Shown: positions 12,036-23,377, numbered from the stretch's first letter. The stretch: DNA of 64,000 nucleotides from Isoetes taiwanensis (GCA_021234155.1 JAJEKV010000036.1:4025143-4089142); one strand, 5' to 3'. The notes: generated by a model from the letters alone, not told the origin. Made by a program: numbers and translations.

Positions 12036-12132
12036 TTTACAGGTAGTAATGGTTGTACTAGGCCATTGTATAGGTCCCATGGCCCCTTGGTCTTTGTGGA
12101 CATTAAAATTTTTATTCTATTCACTTATATTC
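12036..12132 (+). mobile_element. LINE 3' end fragment
   Basis: The text gtagtaatggttgtactag, then cccattgtataggtcccatg-like sequence and an ATTCT-rich tail, closely matches the 3' terminus of the LINE at 19,030-19,135. It is a heavily 5'-truncated copy, as expected from incomplete target-primed reverse transcription. No target duplication was identified. Confidence 0.75.
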
Positions 12133-13390
12133 TATTCTCTTAGAATTTGAGATGTTGATGTGATAGGTTGTCACTGTGATATTGATGTTCCATCAGGGAC
12201 TTTTTTGTTGCAAGAATTACATGCAATGTACCACATTTGTTGGTGTGCATTGACGTAATTTGTGTGGGCCCTCACAGTGAAGCTTGTAGACTTTCATTTT
12301 ACAATTACAAAATGTTAAGAGAGTTGCAAATGTTGATTTAATATTTAAGATGTAGTATTAGATTACTTGAATTTGTCCAATGTGAGGTAAAGTAATGTTT
12401 GGTCATTATGCTGTCTTGTTGAAGTTGAATGTGATTGTTGTTTGAGTAGGTTTGGTTCCAACAGGATGGATGTACAGATTTTGTCTGGTAGGATTTATTC
12501 AAGTTCTTGATTGTACTTGTATTGCATCAATGTTTGATTTGTGTGCTTGTCTAGAGATGATGGGTATGTCTTCATTTGTAATGTTGATTACAGATTTTGG
12601 TGCTTTTTGTGGTGAGTTTGTCGTGTTGTTTGTAATGTTTAACACATTTGTAGTTGAATTTGTTCTATTGTAGGAATAATTTTTTGGAAACATCATGATT
12701 ATAATTTGTACTAATCATGATATATGGTTATGATTGTAAGTCTTTAATCAATACAAAATGTATCATTTATTATGTAAAATTGTATTATCAAAGCATTCTT
12801 TTTTTTTTAAGTATGTTTTTCTCATTGTCAGAATCAATACGATCTCTAACTAATCTCTCTAGTATTGCAGTTCTGGTTGACAATGCACTTTCTCAATAGT
12901 TTTCGTTTGCCCTGTTCAATAATGATTTAGATGCTCTTTTTTTACTTAGAGTTGGTGGTTGATTTACCCACTTCATCATTGTACCGCACTCTTTGAAGGC
13001 TTTTTAACTTTGTTTATGCTTTGTTCCATTTCGGTTATGAAGAGGACAGTTTTCATCCATCAATAGTTTATAGTTCTCCGGTGAACTTATTCATAACTTG
13101 GATTCCCAAGTATTGATCCTGCAAGGAGGCAAAGGCGGTGTAATGTTATCTTGTGTTTGGCTTGATTTGAGAGGTTGCTTTAAGCTCATGGTCCATGGCT
13201 AAATGATACAACGCGATAATGTTGGATACATAGGTTTATTTGATGAAAACATGTAAATAAATTTGGAGCATTAATTTTGTCAATATGGATTATTTGGAGA
13301 GATGTATAGGGTTTCGCTTCCTATTATTTTCAATAGTCATTGTTGCTGAATTCATAGAAATTTCAAGAGGATTTTTGAATTTGTTAGAAT
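12133..13390. other. Intergenic, no gene recognised
   Basis: T-rich sequence. The open frame at 12452-12673 is hydrophobic (VLLFVMFNTFVVEFVLL) and looks like translated AT-rich DNA, not a gene. I see no conserved motif. Confidence 0.4.
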
Positions 13391-13575
13391 TCAAGTCGAT
13401 GTTTTATGTTGTTCTAAAGCAAGTTTTAAAGTAATATTTTTTCATTATTGATTATGCGTGCCTTGTAAGTTGATATTATCTGCATTGAAATTGTCAATGG
13501 CTTTAAATGTAAATTGTTGCACGTCTGTACGGTTGTTAGTGTTGTCGTTTATTTTGCTAGGTTACGACTTCAAGT
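13391..13575. repeat. Unoccupied relative of the Helitron insertion site
   Basis: This stretch resembles the two sequences that flank the Helitron at 19,285-23,418. Left half: atgttttatgtt and aaagcaagttttaaagtaat match 19,235-19,284. Right half: gccttgtaagttgat, gtcaatggcttta and aaattgttg match 23,419-23,545. The halves are contiguous here and the join falls at A|T, the expected Helitron target dinucleotide. By eye the similarity is roughly three quarters, so it is an old paralogous repeat copy. Confidence 0.7.
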
Positions 13576-13689
13576 TGTTTGATGTATGTTCCGCTTTGCC
13601 TTTTTGGTGCCCGACGGCAAAACTTCTCGAGCTCATAACTTGAGCTAGAGACATCAGAATCAGGTGATTTCGGGCTCGTTGGAAAGCTT

Positions 13690-14247
13690 ATGCCTGGATC
13701 TTTCCAAGGACATATGAATTCGGACCATTTGCATCCTTATACGTTTCAGGTTTTTGGACTTTTTGATTTCGGGACTGATTTCTATTATAGACCAGCCCAT
13801 TTCAGCCCTCTGGAAGTAATGGCGCCTTCAATTCCTCTGCAGCAGCTAGGGGACTTTTCTATGGTGGGTATTAATCCCTTTGATCAGCCAAATTCGTCAG
13901 GGCCTGCTCGTCATCCCTTGAAGTCTCTCAGATCCACGAACAAAGATAATGGTTACAAAGGTGATGTGACTCAATCTCTCAATAAAGATGCTCATCTTAA
14001 ACAGCAGACATTAAATAGGGCATTGCATCTTTACTCTCAACGGGATAAGCGTTGTCCATCACAAATTCCCACAGGTGTTGGTGGAGCAAATGGCCAAGAC
14101 GAACCTCCAACATGTGTTGGAGGTTCAACACATGATGATGGAGAGCAGATTGCATCCATTACAGGTGTTGGCAGTGCAACTGGCCCAGATGAACCTCCAA
14201 CACGCGTTGGATGTTCACCACATGGTGCTGATGCTGATGGGGAGTAG
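13690..14247 (+). pseudogene. LINE ORF1, N-terminal part with internal repeats
   Basis: A 185-codon open frame starts MPGSFQGHMNSDHLHPY. Its first 110 residues have no recognised domain. From about residue 125 it is a repetitive module, TGVGGANGQDEPPTCVGGST then TGVGSATGPDEPPTRVG. The frame stops at 14,247 inside the third repeat, so this is a broken ORF1. Placement upstream of the RRM-like segment and endonuclease supports the ORF1 call. The repeats themselves are not a known ORF1 feature to me. Confidence 0.55.
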
Positions 14248-14330
14248 ATTGCATCTGCTATAGGTGTTGGAAGTGCATATCGCTCGACCACACCTCCAAC
14301 ATGCATTGGAGGTTCAACTTCGGGATGATG
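14065..14330 (+). repeat. Tandem repeat of about 90-99 bp, three copies, in LINE ORF1
   Basis: Three units begin with aggtgttgg at about 14,072, 14,163 and 14,261. Each carries cctccaaca and then a gttggaggttca-like segment. The first two are in frame in the ORF1 region; the third lies past the stop. Confidence 0.8.
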
Positions 14331-14758
14331 AAAGGGGAGCCCGGATTGCTGAGGCATTGACCCCAATGATTTCTCCAAGGTCCCTCGTCGAAGACGTCTT
14401 TCCTCTCTATGTCAATTTGCTTCAAAAAAGATCTAGAGAACAAGCTTGACATTCTCACGCCTACTTTGCAAATGCAAAGAACAAGAGATGACACAATTTC
14501 AATGTGCATTGAGGTTCGAATTGGCAAAGTGTCGTGCTGTTTCTTGCAAACGCCATCGGCAAAATTCATGCTGAACATGCAAAGCTTTGGGAAGCAATTG
14601 AGGGCGCAAAGTTGGAGTTTGCTACTTGTCATATGACTGTGGAGCACCTAATGGTTGATATTGGCAAGCAAAGACAAGATTTACTCGCCATGTCTCCGGT
14701 GTGTTCACGAAGTTGTAATACTCCGTGATGAAGCATTGGAAGAAAGCATGACCTTAAA

Positions 14759-15250
14759 GTGATTGAGCTTGCTAAGGACACATCTAGTCGAAGCTTGCCT
14801 TTGGAACGTTCCTATTCTCATGCAACCAAGGCACCTCCAACTTCTTCTTCAAAGCATCATGATCCTAATGTGAGATCCATGCCTAGTTCATCCTCCCCCC
14901 AATTTCAAAACTCTCATGTAACAGGTTTTGCATCTACATCTGCATCTACATCTGCTCAAAGGCGTAGAGAATACATTGATAGGCACAACCGTCAGTGTAA
15001 TCTGGTAATTCGTGGCATGCCAAAAGAAGCATCGTGAGGACTTGCAAATGAAGGGTACGGACTTTGGTGTTATCTAAATTGGACTTCACAACACCGGAGT
15101 TGTTGTCACTGCTGCACATAGGATTGGAGCATTGCAGCCCCACCACCAGCGCAAGATAGTGAAATTTTCGGTCACAAAATTTGAGTACTAAAATGGATAT
15201 CCTCAAGCAGGCCAAGCAATTGAAAGAGACATCTCTCTATCTGGATTTTG
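14759..15250 (+). pseudogene. LINE ORF1, RRM-like nucleic-acid binding region
   Basis: The open stretch at 14,759-15,037 ends with RRREYIDRHNRQCNLVIRG, the entry into the L1 ORF1 RRM fold (a basic stretch, then NLVIRG). After a frameshift comes TAAHRIGALQPHHQRKIVKF, which matches the usual second half of that domain (RIG, then KIVKF). ORF1p coats LINE RNA. The Ser/Thr-rich linker before it (STSASTSAQ) is low complexity. Confidence 0.6.
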
Positions 15251-15779
15251 ATCTTACTAAGTAGTAAGTCCCAACAGTTAGCCAGACGCCAGAATTTGCA
15301 AAAGGTCCAAGACATTCAAAAGAATGGTGGTAAGGCTGCACTGATTCGTGGAAGACTACGTATTTTTTACACCATCATATGCAACCTTTGATGACGCCTT
15401 TCATCATGCTAAGGCCACTCATACCGCCGGTGTTAAAGTCCATTCACCCATTTCCCATGCACATACCAACGCTGCGTTCCATCTTACGCACGCACCACAT
15501 CTTCTTCTGCTCAAGACCATTCCTCTCATGATGTTGCTAATGGTACCCTTTGATGCTTCTGCCGCCGCTGATGTTGTTCCGGCTGCTTGATGTTCTTTAT
15601 TCTTCCGCCCCTGCGCCTCTATTGCTCCAGCCTCCTCGGTTCGCCTTTGCTCATACCTCAAATGTACCTTCCTAGGAAATGTGCCTTCGGTTGAGTCCCG
15701 AATTGTCGAGGTTTTCCCCGGCGAAAGGTGATGGCTTGAATCCCATTGCAAAGATATGGATATCCTTACGCTCATGGAA

Positions 15780-16515
15780 ACATGGGAGCATTCACCAAAC
15801 GGCTACCTCATTTTCTGGGCTATCAATTCTTTTCATTATTTAATGAATGTCATGGGCAACGAGGTTGGGTGGAGTTGCTTGCTATTTCAAGGATGCCCTT
15901 GCTCCATATATCACGCTTCATAAAGCTGATAGATATAATCGCTACATGTAGATCAAACTTCATTGCCACAATAGTAGTACCGTTTTTTGTTCTTTGTTAC
16001 TTCCAACCTACATCATCACCTTTTTATGATGAATATGATGTCGCCCGCAGTGATCCCTATGGTGATCTTTATGATGACATTGCTCAATTCAAACAGTTGG
16101 GGCATGTTATTCTTCTTGGTGATTTCAATGCTCGCACTGCTGAAATGCAAGCTGCTCAACTCATACTTGAGGATGTTCGTGACCCTTTATGGATGTCCGC
16201 TAATGATACGATCTTTCCACGCTCATCGCCGATGCTAACAAACTCGTCTCAACATTTGGAAGGGAGCTCATCCAGTTGTGTGAAGTCTTTGAGATGGTAC
16301 TTTGTAATGGCTTAGAGCAATGGCCACACTCTAAAGGTATTACATGCAGACATGATAGGGCAGGGTGGTGGTACTAGTGTTGTTGATTATGTCATTTTCC
16401 AAGTGCAAGCCTTGGATCTCATTTCAGATTTTCGAATTGGCACAAGGCATAGAGATGAGGAGATAAAATCTGATCACTATCCACTTTATTTGTCATTAAA
16501 GTGGCGACTTCCACC
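15780..16515 (+). pseudogene. LINE ORF2 endonuclease domain
   Basis: The apurinic-like endonuclease nicks target DNA to prime reverse transcription. Readable blocks are GGVACYFKDALAPYITLHKA, SSPFYDEYDVARSDPYGDLY, VILLGDFNART (GDFN at about 16,118-16,138) and SVVDYVIFQVQALDLISDF. The terminal SDHYPLYLSLKW near 16,468-16,505 supplies the catalytic SDH. The frame changes near 15,840-15,960 and 16,260-16,340, so the domain is not translatable as a unit. Confidence 0.85.
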
Positions 16516-17229
16516 TCTTCAACCCATTGCTATCCAGTTCCCCCCCTCGCAGATTCGCTTTTGACTTATTCTAGATCTTTTGAATATGAACAGACATTAG
16601 CTCCTGCGCTTGCAGGTATTTTGGATTACCCAACTCTTCAAGAGCGTAATGCAGCATTTGCTGATACTTTGCTTACTTCTGCTGTCTCTTGCTTTGGTAC
16701 ACGCGACTCGGTGTTGCTCATCTTTGGTAGGAAATCCTTTCCTAGAAATGCCCGGTTTGATGAAGACTGCAAGTAGCACGAATGATGGTTGAGCCAGATA
16801 CGCGACATAATGCCATTCAGAATTATAAGTCTGTTTTGAAACGCAAGAAGGCACGCTTTGTTGCCGAGCATCATCGAAGCAAATGTTTGAATTATCGATA
16901 CGTGAGCCTCGGGACCTTCTCAAACCAAAATATTATATCGACCACCTCCTACCCTTGGACATATCTCTATGCGGCAATGGGATGAGCGATTGGTCCACTT
17001 ATATGATCATCCCGGGGTCCTTAATTACGGCCTCCTTTGGTAGGTGATATTCTTCAATTCCTGTGAGGAGGAAGTCAAAGAAGGATCGCGGCATCTATCT
17101 AATGGCAAGTCTCCTGATCTTCAAGGTTTGCAAGCAGAATTGCTTAAATGGGGGGTCCGCTATTGCTTCCAATCATCACTACTCTTTTTAAATCAAGCTT
17201 TGCAAGAAGGCTTGCCGTAAACTTGGGTC

Positions 17230-17840
17230 ACAAGAAGGTCGTACCAAATTACAAAGCAGTGATAAGCATGACCCTTCTAATTATCGTATGATCATGGTAA
17301 GTTCCATATTTTCAAAGCTCTTAGCCAGTCTTATCGAGAAGCAGATTGACATCATGGGCGTAACATACTGGTGTACGTCTTTGTGGCCGAGAGACGTGCT
17401 TTCGTCCCGCCATTCTACAATAGACCATATTTTCACATTGGCATGCTTATTGAACATAGTCGAAGTTTGAAACAATATCTCTATATATGCTTTGTGGATT
17501 TTACTTCTGCTTTTGATACAATTACCACGCTTGAAGCTTCTTTGGCGGCTTGCTTTAAAACTTGGGGTTCCACAAGATCTTCAAAATGCAGTTTATCTAA
17601 TCTATGAAAGGGTTTTTGCTAAATTTCCAAAGCATCGGGTACTCAAATCACTAGCAATATTGGGTTCGTCAGGTTTCCTTTTATCTCCTACACTTTTGGC
17701 TTGTACATTGATCAATTGGAAGAATGGCTTGATAATCATGGCGGAGGTCCACATTTGGCACACTATATCATTAGGCAACTTATGTATGCTGATGATGTTT
17801 CACTTCCGCACATACCGCTGCTAGTATGCAAAGAACATTT
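17230..17840 (+). pseudogene. LINE ORF2 reverse transcriptase domain
   Basis: Blocks in shifting frames read NYRMIMVSSIFSKLLASLIE, a HSTIDHIFTL motif, LKQYLYICFVDFTSAFDTI (first catalytic Asp) and YIIRQLMYADDVSL, with the catalytic YADD at about 17,784-17,795. These are the core motifs of L1-type non-LTR reverse transcriptases. The thumb region follows, poorly legible. Confidence 0.9.
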
Positions 17841-17989
17841 ACATGCTCGCCGGGTTTACGGAGAACACAGTGTCAACAGAAAGCATCTCCAAAAGACCAA
17901 GCTTTTGGTAGTTCAATCTTCTCGTCACAATGTTCCCCTATGCACTATGAGGTTGAAGTTGTAGATAGCTACAAGTATCTTGGTGTAGA

Positions 17990-18830
17990 ATTGTGAAGAA
18001 CACACTTTGGGGAACAATGTATTACCAAGCGGTGGCTTTTTGGATGGAGAGCACTCTATGCAATGCAAAACAATTGTTTTCAAGCAAAAAAAATTCATGA
18101 TTACCACGGAAAGCCCACTTGTTTCGGCTTTGGTAGAGCCTGTTTTACTGTATGGCTCTGAAGTGTGGGGCATGCCATTAGTGCTAGTGCTTGGGAGCTT
18201 GGAGCAGGTGCAAAAGTCCTTTCTCACTTACAGCCTCGGAGTTAAAACAACGGTGTCCTATGCTATTCTTTTACAAGAGACAGGTTTTTGGCCTCTTCAA
18301 CATTCTGCCATGAAGCGCCATCTCCACTATATCTGCAAGGTGCACCACATGGATGATGTTAGGTATCATGTTCTTGCACTTGCCATGGCTGAATCTCCTC
18401 AGCGTTTGAAACGATGTTGGAAAGAGCATTGCACTACATGGTTTGCCCGTTGGGTTGTGCAACCGAAAGCTTGCGATGCTTGCCAGTTCTGATCCTGAGC
18501 TTTTGCAACAATATCTCAATGGTTGTTTTTCTCAAAAGATATGGGACGCAGTTACTTTGGCCCAAGTGAAAACTGGTCATTATCATGCACACATAAATCC
18601 CACCTTGGCACCAGGGCCCCAAGCTTATTTGCTTGATTCATTGTCCAAGAACAAGCTTGTAGCTATTGCATCAATTCGCGGGGTCCCCAATGCTACGGAT
18701 TGAGACAGTAGATGGGAGCGGCCGCAATTGCCGCGGCGAGACTATGTTGCCTGCTGCCGCCACGTGTTATTGAAGATGAAAGCCATACTCTTCTGAGTTG
18801 CCCTGCTTTTGAGATAGTCCGGAATCATTT
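17990..18830 (+). pseudogene. LINE ORF2 C-terminal region with Cys/His knuckle
   Basis: The 161-codon frame (18,007-18,492) contains SALVEPVLLYGSEVWGMPL, the usual post-RT motif of plant LINEs, then TTVSYAILLQETGFWPLQ. Further on, RVIEDESHTLLSCPAFEIVR near 18,760-18,825 is the terminal knuckle (a Cys pair, then SH and CPAF). No RNase H domain is visible. Confidence 0.8.
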
Positions 18831-18989
18831 TTTGACCTTAGCATTCCATTCCACAACTTCTCAGAGCACCATCTGTGCATGACTTGGCATTATACATACT
18901 TGAGGTTCTAGATAAACGCGTCGGCAATTCGAGAGCCCTCGGTAGTCATTATCTCCGCTTGTCTAGTATCATCATTATTGCAAAGGATT

Positions 18990-19135
18990 TTTCCCTTGAA
19001 AACCTTTCGAGGCAGGGGGTTTTTAATCCTAGTAGTAATGATTGTACTAGCCCATTGTATGGGTCCCATGACCTATTGGTCTCCGTGGACGTTAAAAAAA
19101 CTATTCTATTCTATTCTATTCTATTCTTGTGCGAT
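18990..19135 (+). repeat. LINE 3' UTR and (ATTCT)n tail
   Basis: Conserved family end: tagtaatgattgtactag, cccattgtatgggtccc, gtctccgtggacgttaaa, then four to five ATTCT units at 19,105-19,128. The other copies end in the same conserved text with different tails. Confidence 0.8.
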
Positions 19136-19750
19136 TAGCTCTATATATGGTGATAGTTATGGTTTTTTATATATTAGCATAAAGCATAGTGCGAAGTAAA
19201 AATGTGCAGATAGGACAATGTGTTAAACAAACGCATGTTTTATGTTTTGTTGTTGTAAAGTAATTTCAAAGTAGCATTGATACATCTATATATAATAATA
19301 ATGGCGTTTTATGATAGTTTGTGCGCATTTTTGGCCATTGGATTGAATAGATGGTCGAGATGCGTTTTGTTTTTTTCCATGAGCAGTTGGGCCTCCGGAT
19401 GTGGTGCGTTCATTCCCTTTTCTTCCACTTCTTATTTCCTTCATACGGAACATTACGAAAATTCATATTGTTTTTTGTTTTGGGAAAAAAGGAGGAGCCG
19501 GATTCTTTAAATCATCTTTAAATCATCATATATCTCTTGATAAATCATCATATATCTCTTGATGATAGCCGGCAATTTGTTGCTATTTAAGCGTTGCTTC
19601 CATGCACAACTTATCCAGGTATTCGCTCTACATCGAAGATTTCAGGTGCTTCTTTTCTTCATATGGAACATTTAATTTTTTTTTTTTCTTTTCTTCTTGC
19701 AAAGAGGAAGTAGCTGACTCCTTAAATCATCACATGTGTCTTGATCCATA

Positions 19751-19792
19751 GCCTGGGAAGAGTTAGGGCGAGCCTGGGAAGAGTTAGGGCGA
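19751..19792. repeat. Perfect 21-bp tandem duplication
   Basis: Two identical adjacent copies of gcctgggaagagttagggcg plus a, inside the Helitron. A recent-looking slippage or template-switch event. Confidence 0.95.
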
Positions 19793-19835
19793 CAATTCTG
19801 ATGATAGCCAACAACTAGAGTCGTTTCCATGCACA

Positions 19836-20192
19836 ACTTACCCAGGTATATCTTTTTGATGAAAATAGCTTTCATTATCCATTTTGGCAGTCCATCAGAT
19901 AGTCTGTCTCTCTGTTATGGTGTTGGCGGAGGCCCCTAGAGCACTACGAAAAGTAAGCCTGTTCGCTTGAATATAGATAATGCATTTTGCTTTCACCATT
20001 TCTGGCATAGGTTACAATCATAGGCTGTTGTAAATATATTGTGATCATAATCTGGGCGGAGGCCCCTAGAGCACTACGAACTTACCCAGGTATATCTTTT
20101 TGATGAAAATAGCTTTCATTATCCATTTTGGCAGTCCATCAGATAGTCTGTCTCTCTGTTATGGTGTTGGCGGAGGCCCTTAGAGCACTACT
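19836..20192. repeat. Direct duplication of about 114 bp with a partial third copy
   Basis: 19,836-19,950 and 20,079-20,192 are almost identical (from cttacccaggtatatctttt to tggcggaggccc and agagcactac). The last 26 bp occur once more at about 20,055-20,080. The spacer between the copies is 128 bp. The repeat lies in the Helitron 5' third. Confidence 0.93.
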
Positions 20193-20528
20193 GTGATCAT
20201 ACTGTGATCATAATCTGGGTAGAAGCATATCGAAGAAAGCAAGAAATTGCGGCCATTTCCCCCAAAAGTATTAACAAATGATCCCAGCATCTTCCTCTCT
20301 GTTCCTCCTTGGGACTCAACAGTTAATCGCAATGAATTCGAACCTTTGAGTTACTCCACATCTAAGGTTATGCTTGAATTCGATTGCCCCAATCTCTAGA
20401 TAAAGCATAAGCAAAGGAAGAGCTAATGATTGATAACTGGAGACTATATGCAAAGTGGCAAATTTGGCTTTTAACCATGAAAGGTGGTTCAAATGCTTAC
20501 CCTTTTCTATGCATATGTCTCTGCAGAT

Positions 20529-20930
20529 TTACAGATTAAAGCCGCAGACATGAAAGATGTTATTAATATTCATATAGGTCAGGCAGGTATTTAGGTCGGC
20601 AATGCCTACTGGGAGTTTTACTGTTTGGAGCATGTCACTCAGCTCGATGGTTGCATGCCCAGGTAAGTTGCAAATAGAAGGCTTTGCAAGCTTCAAACAA
20701 TGTGTAGTATTTGTTTTATACCTTAGGTAATAAATGATAGGAGAAATGCCCCGAGCTTTTCTTAGTAGAAGCTGGCTTGGTAAGGCCAGTGAATTTCTTG
20801 AGGCAACCAAGTTTCCAGAACACAGGTTAATTTCAGCGATTTTCTGATCCATGATAAAACAAAACTTAACAATCTGATTGAGGCCTTGGTATAAATCCAT
20901 AGCTCCTGCGATTTCTGATCCAGGGTGCAT
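20529..20930 (-). CDS. Unrecognised 133-codon open frame within the Helitron
   Basis: A minus-strand open frame reads MHPGSEIAGAMDLYQGLNQI and later ARGISPIIYYLRYKTNTTHC and CNLPGHATIELSDMLQTVKL. The composition is protein-like and the length is unusual for chance in AT-rich DNA. I recognise no family. It could be another captured gene fragment, opposite in strand to the SNF5 piece, or chance. Confidence 0.25.
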   Translation of the reverse strand: MHPGSEIAGAMDLYQGLNQIVKFCFIMDQKIAEINLCSGNLVASRNSLALPSQLLLRKARGISPIIYYLRYKTNTTHCLKLAKPSICNLPGHATIELSDMLQTVKLPVGIADLNTCLTYMNINNIFHVCGFNL

Positions 20931-21329
20931 TTTTTTAAAACAAACAATTCAATTCAAATGCTATCATCTTGCCCATCGAACCCAGTTTCTGTTGAGTGAA
21001 CGAATTTCTTCCTTTGCTCTATGTTTCCAATTTTAGACAAGGTTCCCTTACACACTTGAGCTGTACATGTTCCAATTTTATGTACAAAGGGCATCATGTT
21101 GCAGTCTGTCACATTAGACCCATTCAATTCAATGTATAGGTTCCTACGTGGTTACCTTGCTAGCATGCACTGCAAGAGCAAATTTCATCACTGGAAGGTA
21201 TGTACATAGGCACATCATCAATAGTGGCATGCTTCATGTGAGCAGATGCACATGAGTGCAAGGATTTTTTTTAGGGTCTTGAGCTTCTCCATTTGTATTG
21301 GCAACTTATGAGTTACTTCTGTTTTGCAG

Positions 21330-21602
21330 TTGGATTTAAGGGTTAACGTTGTCATACATGATCAATCTCTTTGGGTAAAGACTGACTATATTCATGTTTT
21401 AGATGTAATCGTTTTACTAATTCATCCATATCAGGAGCAGGATGTAACAAACTGTGACAGTGATCCAAAAGACTTTGCAAGAGGATTATGTAGGGACCTT
21501 GAGATTACAGACCCAGAGGTTGGGGTAAATCACATTGTGTACTTTTACATGGAAAATTCTGTGGAGTTTACTGTACTTTCCATACGTGAACAGCTATATG
21601 AG
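21330..21602 (+). pseudogene. BSH: SNF5/BSH chromatin-remodelling subunit fragment
   Basis: SNF5 (plant BUSHY) is a core subunit of SWI/SNF remodelling complexes in the nucleus. Exon-like piece 21,330-21,374 reads LDLRVNVVIHDQSLW, preceded by ttttgcag and followed by gtaaag. The second piece from 21,435, after atatcag, reads DSDPKDFARGLCRDLEITDP and EVG, then after a 12-residue unmatched insert VLSIREQLYE before gttagc. This is the second SNF5 repeat. No other BSH exons are present. Retained intron boundaries mean it came from genomic DNA, consistent with Helitron capture. It cannot make a functional SNF5 protein. Confidence 0.8.
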
Positions 21603-21973
21603 GTTAGCTTCTGTAAGATATAAGCACTAATGTTATAGTGATTTATCCTCTTTCATGCATAACGGGTTTTCACCCTTGATTAATAAATGTCGTATCTTCT
21701 GCTTTGGCAGCCAATGACATAGATCTATGTCTTAGTTCATTTTTTGCCCTAACACGTATGCGGACTGAACCATATATATCTGGATCCTTTTGTCTACAAA
21801 ATTGGAACACCTCTGTTTGGCATATATGGCTGGACTGAATTCTTTTCATCTAGAACTACCTACCTTTGTTCAAGGCATGTATTGTATCACAATGTCTTCA
21901 AGTTGAAATCCCAACCTTCAAACTCAGCAGGAATCTTTGAAATAAGTAATTACATGTAAATAAACTACTGATT

Positions 21974-22564
21974 TTAGATGCATTATGCAAGCTTCATGAG
22001 GAGGGTAAGTCATGTCATATGGACCTTAATCTTAGTAACATTTTGCTGCACTTTGATGACATAGAGTCCAAAGTGTTTGTGGGCATTTCTAACTTTGGAG
22101 AAATGAAAAGACTAGACTTGAAAGTGCACCCATTACATAAGGTGACAAAAGACATTGAAGAATTGAAATCAATTGAGCGTGAACGATTGAGGAAGCCCTG
22201 GATACATCCTCACTATTTCTATGCTGGAAACGACACTAAAAACTTGACATGTGTAAAACCAGAGATTGATATATATCCATTGTTGTATTGTTTGAATGCT
22301 CTAGCAAGGTTTATAAAGCAGGACAAACGACATCCTTCATCATTTGAGGAGCAAGGTGTATGGTCTATTTGCTATGGAATAGAACAAATGTATAGGAGGA
22401 TTCTCAACAAGCCATATGGAAGTGACTTGAGCATACAGATGTTGTTAACGCACTTTAGCTCACGCCACAATGCAACTAACTTCTCCATTGTGAAAAGTGT
22501 TAGGGCACTTTCAGAAGTAGAATTAGTGATCCATAACATTGTAGGAACGGATTATATTCTATAA
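21974..22564 (+). pseudogene. Protein-kinase-like fragment with altered catalytic motifs
   Basis: Open reading runs from LDALCKLHEEGKSCHMDLNL to a stop at 22,564, with an acceptor-like ttttag at its start. The block CHMDLNLSNILLHF aligns with the kinase catalytic loop (HRDLKxxN), with Met for Arg. KVFVGISNFGEMK sits where DFG is expected, giving NFG. The Asp of the catalytic loop and the metal-binding Asn (LSN) are kept; the DFG Asp is not. The N-lobe is absent. Downstream text (KPEIDIYPLLYCLNAL) fits the activation-loop exit and helix F. Probably a captured pseudokinase or receptor-like kinase fragment. Confidence 0.5.
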
Positions 22565-22886
22565 ACTTTTGAATAAAAAGACACAATCAATCACATGGTT
22601 TGAGTGAAATTTATGTTCAACATAAAATTGATTTGATGCATAATTGTATTAAGCTTGACAAACACAAATATCAACACAAGTCCATGAAGCTCAACAAATG
22701 AAATAGTGTTTGCAACTTAAACAACGTTAACACTTACTTATCAAAAAGGAAATTTCATATTATAACATATTGATGTCGAAAAGTAAAGTAACAATGCTAT
22801 CTCACAACCTTGAATTGAACTAAAGAATTTTTTTTTTGTAGGTGCATAACCTCTATCTTACTTAGTATCGTTATTAGTCGTGTTCA

Positions 22887-23057
22887 ATGCCTAATGAACA
22901 CAATGATAGATTAGTTCGGCATAGGGAGCGTCAAAGGATCCGCATACAAAATGAGGACGCTGAACAACGTGAAGCTAGGTTGCTACGATATGGTTTTTTC
23001 CAATCAAATATGCACATTATTCAGGCTAATAAAACAGAAAAAACAATTCCATGGTAA
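22887..23057 (+). pseudogene. Short Helitron ORF N-terminal fragment
   Basis: A 56-codon frame reads MPNEHNDRLVRHRERQRIRI then QNEDAEQREARLLRYGF. Arg/Glu/Gln-rich starts of this kind (RERQR, EQREARL) are common at the N-termini of plant Helitron Rep-helicase proteins. It ends after 56 codons and no Rep follows, so it is a deletion remnant of the autonomous parent. An acceptor-like ttttttttgtag precedes it. Confidence 0.5.
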
Positions 23058-23377
23058 GCTTTTACTCCTTCCTCCTCTACAGCTCCATGGCTTTGCGAGC
23101 ATGATTTTGTTTTCCACGGTATTCTATGCTTTTGCAAGTGCATCACATACCTTTCCTGAGAGCTATAGGTCAACCTTCCAATTATCCTGACTCTTGAAGC
23201 TATGGCTATTCTAGCAATGTCTTCCGAAATTACAATATAAATATACACCATATGGCACATTCCACTTAATGGTTTAAGAATTTGTAATCGAGTAAAGCTC
23301 AAAATTTATGGTTGACCCATGCTTGCTTTTGTTGCCAATAATAAAATTCCCATTAATGTTATTCATTTTTTAATTTA

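Larger units (their letters stand above)
13640..19135 (+). mobile_element. L1-type LINE retrotransposon, near full length but frameshifted
   Basis: The + strand holds an ORF1-like region with an RRM-type segment, then an apurinic-type endonuclease, reverse transcriptase with YADD, a C-terminal Cys/His knuckle and an (ATTCT)n tail at 19,105-19,128. This is the arrangement of plant L1 elements. Frameshifts and stops interrupt every domain. The last 110 bp match the truncated copy at 12,036 and are related to the end at 28.4 kb, so the family has been active locally. The 5' boundary is approximate. Confidence 0.88.

Noticed and set aside
12452-12899. Hydrophobic open frames that could be membrane proteins
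   Set aside because: T-rich DNA gives Phe/Leu/Val-rich translations. There is no start context, homology or continuation.
14037-15775. Minus-strand open frames across the LINE
   Set aside because: They are shadows of the + strand LINE ORF1/ORF2 and have no motifs of their own.
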